Source: Casuarius casuarius
Lineage: Eukaryota; Chordata; Aves; Casuariiformes; Casuariidae
Direction: 5' to 3'
Assembly (NCBI GenBank): GCA_003342895.1
Contig: PTFA01000087.1
Coordinates: forward strand, 1-64,000
Length of the DNA stretch: 64,000 bases
The position numbers and the translations under genes are program-made. Of this stretch, positions 60,391 to 64,000 are shown piece by piece (the first letter of the stretch is position 1; each line of letters begins with the position of its first letter). A model generated the notes under the pieces. The model did not search any database. It saw only the letters and a list, made by a program, of their open reading frames with translations, and had not been told where the DNA came from.

Positions 60391-62583
60391 CCAGTCATCA
60401 GTCTCCCAGAGACCAAGGTTGGGCCTTATCAAAACTGTGCACCTCCTTCAGAACTCACCCTTATGTGTCAGATAATGATTTGGTGCATTTCTACAGTCCT
60501 AGATCACAGACATGGTATAAAAAGAAACTTCAAGAATACCATTCTTTCTACTTTAAAAGGCAAACTTTTAATATATTCAAGATGCTAGAAACTCATACTC
60601 AATACTTTTTTCAAAGAATGAAATAGACAGTAGGCAAGACATGTAATATTAGCTTTTGATTAGGTAAACACTGTCACCTGGAAGCTTTTATAGAGCCAGT
60701 AATCCCATAACAACAACTAACTGTTGCTGTTCAACATAAAGTGATTCAGTAAAAAGGTGAAAATTGCTCCTTTACAGTCATATGTGCTACTGTAGTGACT
60801 TGTTCAGAACGCCTCTTAAGTGACAGAAATCATACTGAAACCAAAATACATGTCATCAGCACAATATAAACTTTACTGTAAACTCAGCACAAGCAATGAA
60901 AAGATCTATCAGTCAAACCATAATAGTAACAGACATAAGTCTACTACCTAGGAAGTTATAATATATCACATTCTCTCATGACCCTATGCCCATATGTTTA
61001 GATACTCTAGTCCCATGCATATGGAAAAAATTAAGAACTTGTTTTTATTGCCATAAATTTCTATACATTTTCCATGCTTTTCTAAATTGTTGACTCACAC
61101 AGCTGAAAGGATGACACAGATACTGAAATGGGATCACCAGTTTGTCTAATTGCATTACAGACAAGTGGAGGAATGCTAAATGAGGCTTAACGGTTTCTTG
61201 GTGTTGCCAAAGAGCCCATCAGGTGCTTTCCTGGAAGACCAACTGTAAAGTAGGAAGTCCACGATAACTCATCTGGATGTGGCTCCACTCCTGTCCTCCA
61301 ACATGGGCCTACTCAGCACTTGGCAACACTGGCCTGAGTAACCTGACCAGGTTGCTTTCTATTACTTTCATTTTCTTGGATAGAAAAGTGAAGACTATCC
61401 CAATTTCTATATGAAAAATATATTGTGTTTGCCACAGAAGTAAAACTGAACGTGCTTCATTTCATATTGCTGAGAAGGTGATCCTATGCTCTCTGAAATC
61501 AATGGAAAAAGAATTCCAGAGGTTTTGGTGAGTCCAGGCACTTGAGGCCTTCCTAAATGGCAGTTCAAGCCAGAAACATGTGAGCTAAAACTTTTTTCAT
61601 GAAAAAAGTTAAGCTGTGAGTTAAACAACATATTGACAATTTATTAGTTACAGAAAGCCAAGTAATAACGCATTTGAACAAATAAAAAAGACACAGAAGT
61701 TAAAACCGAGAAGAGCTCTGTACCTTTCAGTTTAAACACAAAGAAAAAAAAGAACCAGCTAAAATTAGGCAAAGTGTATCTGAACTAGAAAGAATGCTAT
61801 GCAAGTTACTAAATTTTAAAATCACCATAGTAATTTCATAAGCCAAACATGCTGTCACTTTCTTTCTACACTGGCAAAAATGCTTTTCTTTTCTTTTTAA
61901 TTTTCCTAACCATCAAAAATAGTTTTTTTTAATTTAGAAGTATGTAACTATTAAAAATGGCACATTCTGAGAAAGAAGCATAAGTCAAAAAGTCCAAATG
62001 AGGGGAGCAATTCAGGTATCGAAACGGAGACAGGAAAAGGCTTGAAAACCAACCTGCTCTTCGACCCGGCTCCACCAGATTGTGTCACAACATGGCAGCG
62101 CATACTGTCATGGATGAAAGGACAGGCTTTGTTGAGGGTATTCAGAGACTCAGCTGCCCTTCATGCAGGTGAATTCAGGACTCTTATAGAAAGCACTACA
62201 TGCCTATTTTCTCAGCCCAGTGTCAGGCACTTGACAGAGTTACAAAGATGGTTGGAATAATGAGGGACAGACTGGATCATGCCCCCTCCAGCTTCACTGG
62301 AAGGAAGGACTGCCTTTGGCCTCATGATACAACGGGCTCAAGTTTTCTCCCCTAAGAAAGTTGCTAAAGCTTGTGCCTGAGGAATGGACTTACATTCAAC
62401 TTGCAATGCCTACGCTCCATATTTTAACTGTCTGCCATATCTAACTGTTTTGTTAAGGTATTCCCATTAAGCTCAGATGTTAAGCAACATCTCAGAGGGC
62501 TTCAGAAGCAATGTCTTCCCAGCACAGAGAGAGAATGATAAAGTGAAAGTCCTCTCCAGCTATGTAGAGCTGTGCAAGTTATT
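60391..62583. other. Unique non-coding sequence
   Basis: Contains the 22-bp palindrome at 61589. 62040-62400 is moderate-GC sequence with a 72-codon open frame but no familiar motif. No gene recognised. Confidence 0.45.
61589..61610. repeat. 22-bp perfect palindrome
   Basis: AACTTTTTTCA followed by its exact reverse complement TGAAAAAAGTT. Flanking GCTAA and TTAAGC partly extend the symmetry with a bulge. Probably chance in AT-rich DNA, though 22 bp perfect is long. Confidence 0.8.
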
Positions 62584-63875
62584 ACAGAATCACAGAATAA
62601 TTCAGGTTGGAAGGGACCTCAGGAGGTCTCTAGTCCAACCTCCTGCTCAAAGCAGGGACAACTGTGAGGTCAGACCAGGCTGCTCAGGCCTTCATCCAGT
62701 TACATCTTGAAAGCCTCCAACCACAGAGACAGTGCAACCTCTCTGGGCAGCATGTTCCACTGCTTGACTGACCTCACAGTGAAGAAGTTTGTCCTTAGAT
62801 CCAGTCTGAACCTGTCTTACTTCAACTTATGCCCATTGTTTCTCATGTTCCCCCCATGCACCACTGTGAACAGACTGCATCCATCTTCTCAATAACCTCC
62901 TTGTGGGTACTGGAAGGCTACTATTTTGGGGGGTCTCTCCCCCAAGGCTTTCACTTCTCTGGGCTGAACAGGCCCAGTTCCCTCAGCCTCTCCTCACAGG
63001 GCAAGGGCAGTAGCCTCAGACCATCTCAGTGATCCTCTGCTGAACCCTACAGTTTATCAGTGCCTTTCTTGCACTGGAAGCCCCTAAACTGGGTATAGTA
63101 TTCTACAAAAGGTCTGACTCATGCCAAGTAAGCAAGGATGATGTCTTCCCTTGATCTGCTGACTATGCTCCTGGTTAGTTCAGGCTAGGATGCGGTTAGC
63201 CTGCATCACTGCCAGGGCACACCGTTGGCTCCTGCTCAGCTTGCAGCCTGCAAGATCCCCATCCTTTCCAGCAGAGCTGCTCCCTAGTCAGGCAGTCCCC
63301 AGCCTGCATCACTGCAGGAGGTTATTCGCTTCCAAATGCTGGACTTCACTGTTGAATTTCATAAGATTTCTGTTGGCCCATTCCTCCAGCCTGTCTAGGT
63401 CCCTCTGAATGGCATATCTGCCCTCAAGACTGCTCCCCCCAGGCCAGCATCATCTGCAAACTACATAAATATGCACTGCACCACCTTCTCCAGCTCACTG
63501 AAGATGTTGAACAGGACAGGTCCCAGGAGACACCCCTGCAGTGCTCCCCTTCTCACCTCCAGGCAGAATACAACCTACTAATCACTCCCCTCTGAGCCCA
63601 ACCATCTAACAAGTGTTTTTTTGTTTTTTTTTTTTTAAGACATCTAGTTGTCTACCCATGCAGACCATACACGTGTCCAATTTAAGATGTTATATTTGTG
63701 AGACAGTGTCAAAAGTCTTGCTAAAGTTGAGATACGTGACATCTACTCCTCTCACCTGGTCCACAGCCTCATCCAGCCTTTTTATCATAAAAGACAATCA
63801 GGCTAGTTCGGCACAATTTACCCATGGTAAATCCATGCTGATTGTTCCCAAACACCTTCTTCTCCTTCCAAATGC
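62584..63875 (-). mobile_element. CR1 LINE retroposon, 5'-truncated
   Basis: The plus strand shows the reverse complement of a CR1: ACAGAATCACAGAAT, then GGTTGGAAGGGACCTC, then GTCCAACCTCCTGCTC at the element's 3' end. It continues through GTGAAGAAGTTTGTCCTTAG, GGGCTGAACAGGCCCAGTTC and TCCAGCCTGTCTAGGTCCCT to the 'CCATGGTAAATCCATGCTGA' region. It covers the C-terminal half of the reverse transcriptase: read on the minus strand, TTTGCAGATGAT (63449-63460) still spells the FADD catalytic motif, but frame breaks surround it and an A/T-rich insert lies near 63617-63637. Inactive. The element's 5' boundary is approximate, because similarity fades after about 63875. Confidence 0.93.
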
Positions 63876-64000
63876 TGTATTTATATTTACTATTTACTCA
63901 GTGCCCCAAAGTGCTATCAGTAAGCTATATGTCCATAGAAGATACCAGGTCATGTGCTTTGTCACTGACACTAGCAGCGTAGATGTTGCTTTGAGTAATG
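63876..64000. other. Flank of CR1, unassigned
   Basis: Either unique sequence or further decayed CR1. I cannot decide from the sequence. Confidence 0.4.

Overview
The window looks like nuclear DNA from a bird, or a close sauropsid relative. The best evidence is a 5'-truncated CR1 retroposon at the right end (62584 to about 63875, minus strand), whose 3' end has the bird-type CR1 sequence. Other signs are a low density of interspersed repeats, very old LINE and MIR debris, and AT-rich unique sequence broken by short GC- and CpG-rich islets. There are no bacterial operons, ribosome binding sites, tRNA or rRNA genes, or CRISPR arrays.

I recognise no protein-coding gene. The longest open frames (about 115-155 codons) lie mostly in the GC-rich islets, where stop codons are rare by composition, and none resembles a protein family I know. 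I read the window as a gene desert, a very large intron, or the flank of a developmental gene, with scattered stretches that look like conserved non-coding elements. Conservation cannot be tested from one sequence, so those calls are inference.

Layout. 1-6.4 kb: AT-rich, no gene. 6.48-6.72 kb: CpG-rich islet. 10.56-12.3 kb: remains of one or more ancient CR1/L3-like LINEs, including ordered reverse-transcriptase fragments. 17.2-19.8 kb: the densest region, with a short element that has a partner at 38.0 kb, two open frames bracketed by splice-site sequences, two homeobox/E-box-rich stretches, two A-runs and a CpG islet with a CACGTG site. 20.4 kb: a LINE 3' remnant. 28-40 kb: small perfect tandem duplications, a candidate regulatory stretch (34.3 kb) and two minus-strand exon-like segments with good splice consensus (35.5 and 36.1 kb). 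47.5 kb: a diverged 126-bp-period tandem duplication. 52.4-60.4 kb: a LINE tail and two MIR remnants. 54.4-55.1 kb: a 55-bp near-perfect inverted repeat around a 566-bp spacer. 56.7-57.0 kb: another CpG islet. 58.0-58.2 kb: a homeodomain-site-rich stretch. 62.6 kb to the end: CR1.

Most worth a second look: the 55-bp inverted repeat, the minus-strand exon-like pair, the repeated 40-bp element at 17.2/38.0 kb and the orphan CpG islets. I found no convincing new biological system.
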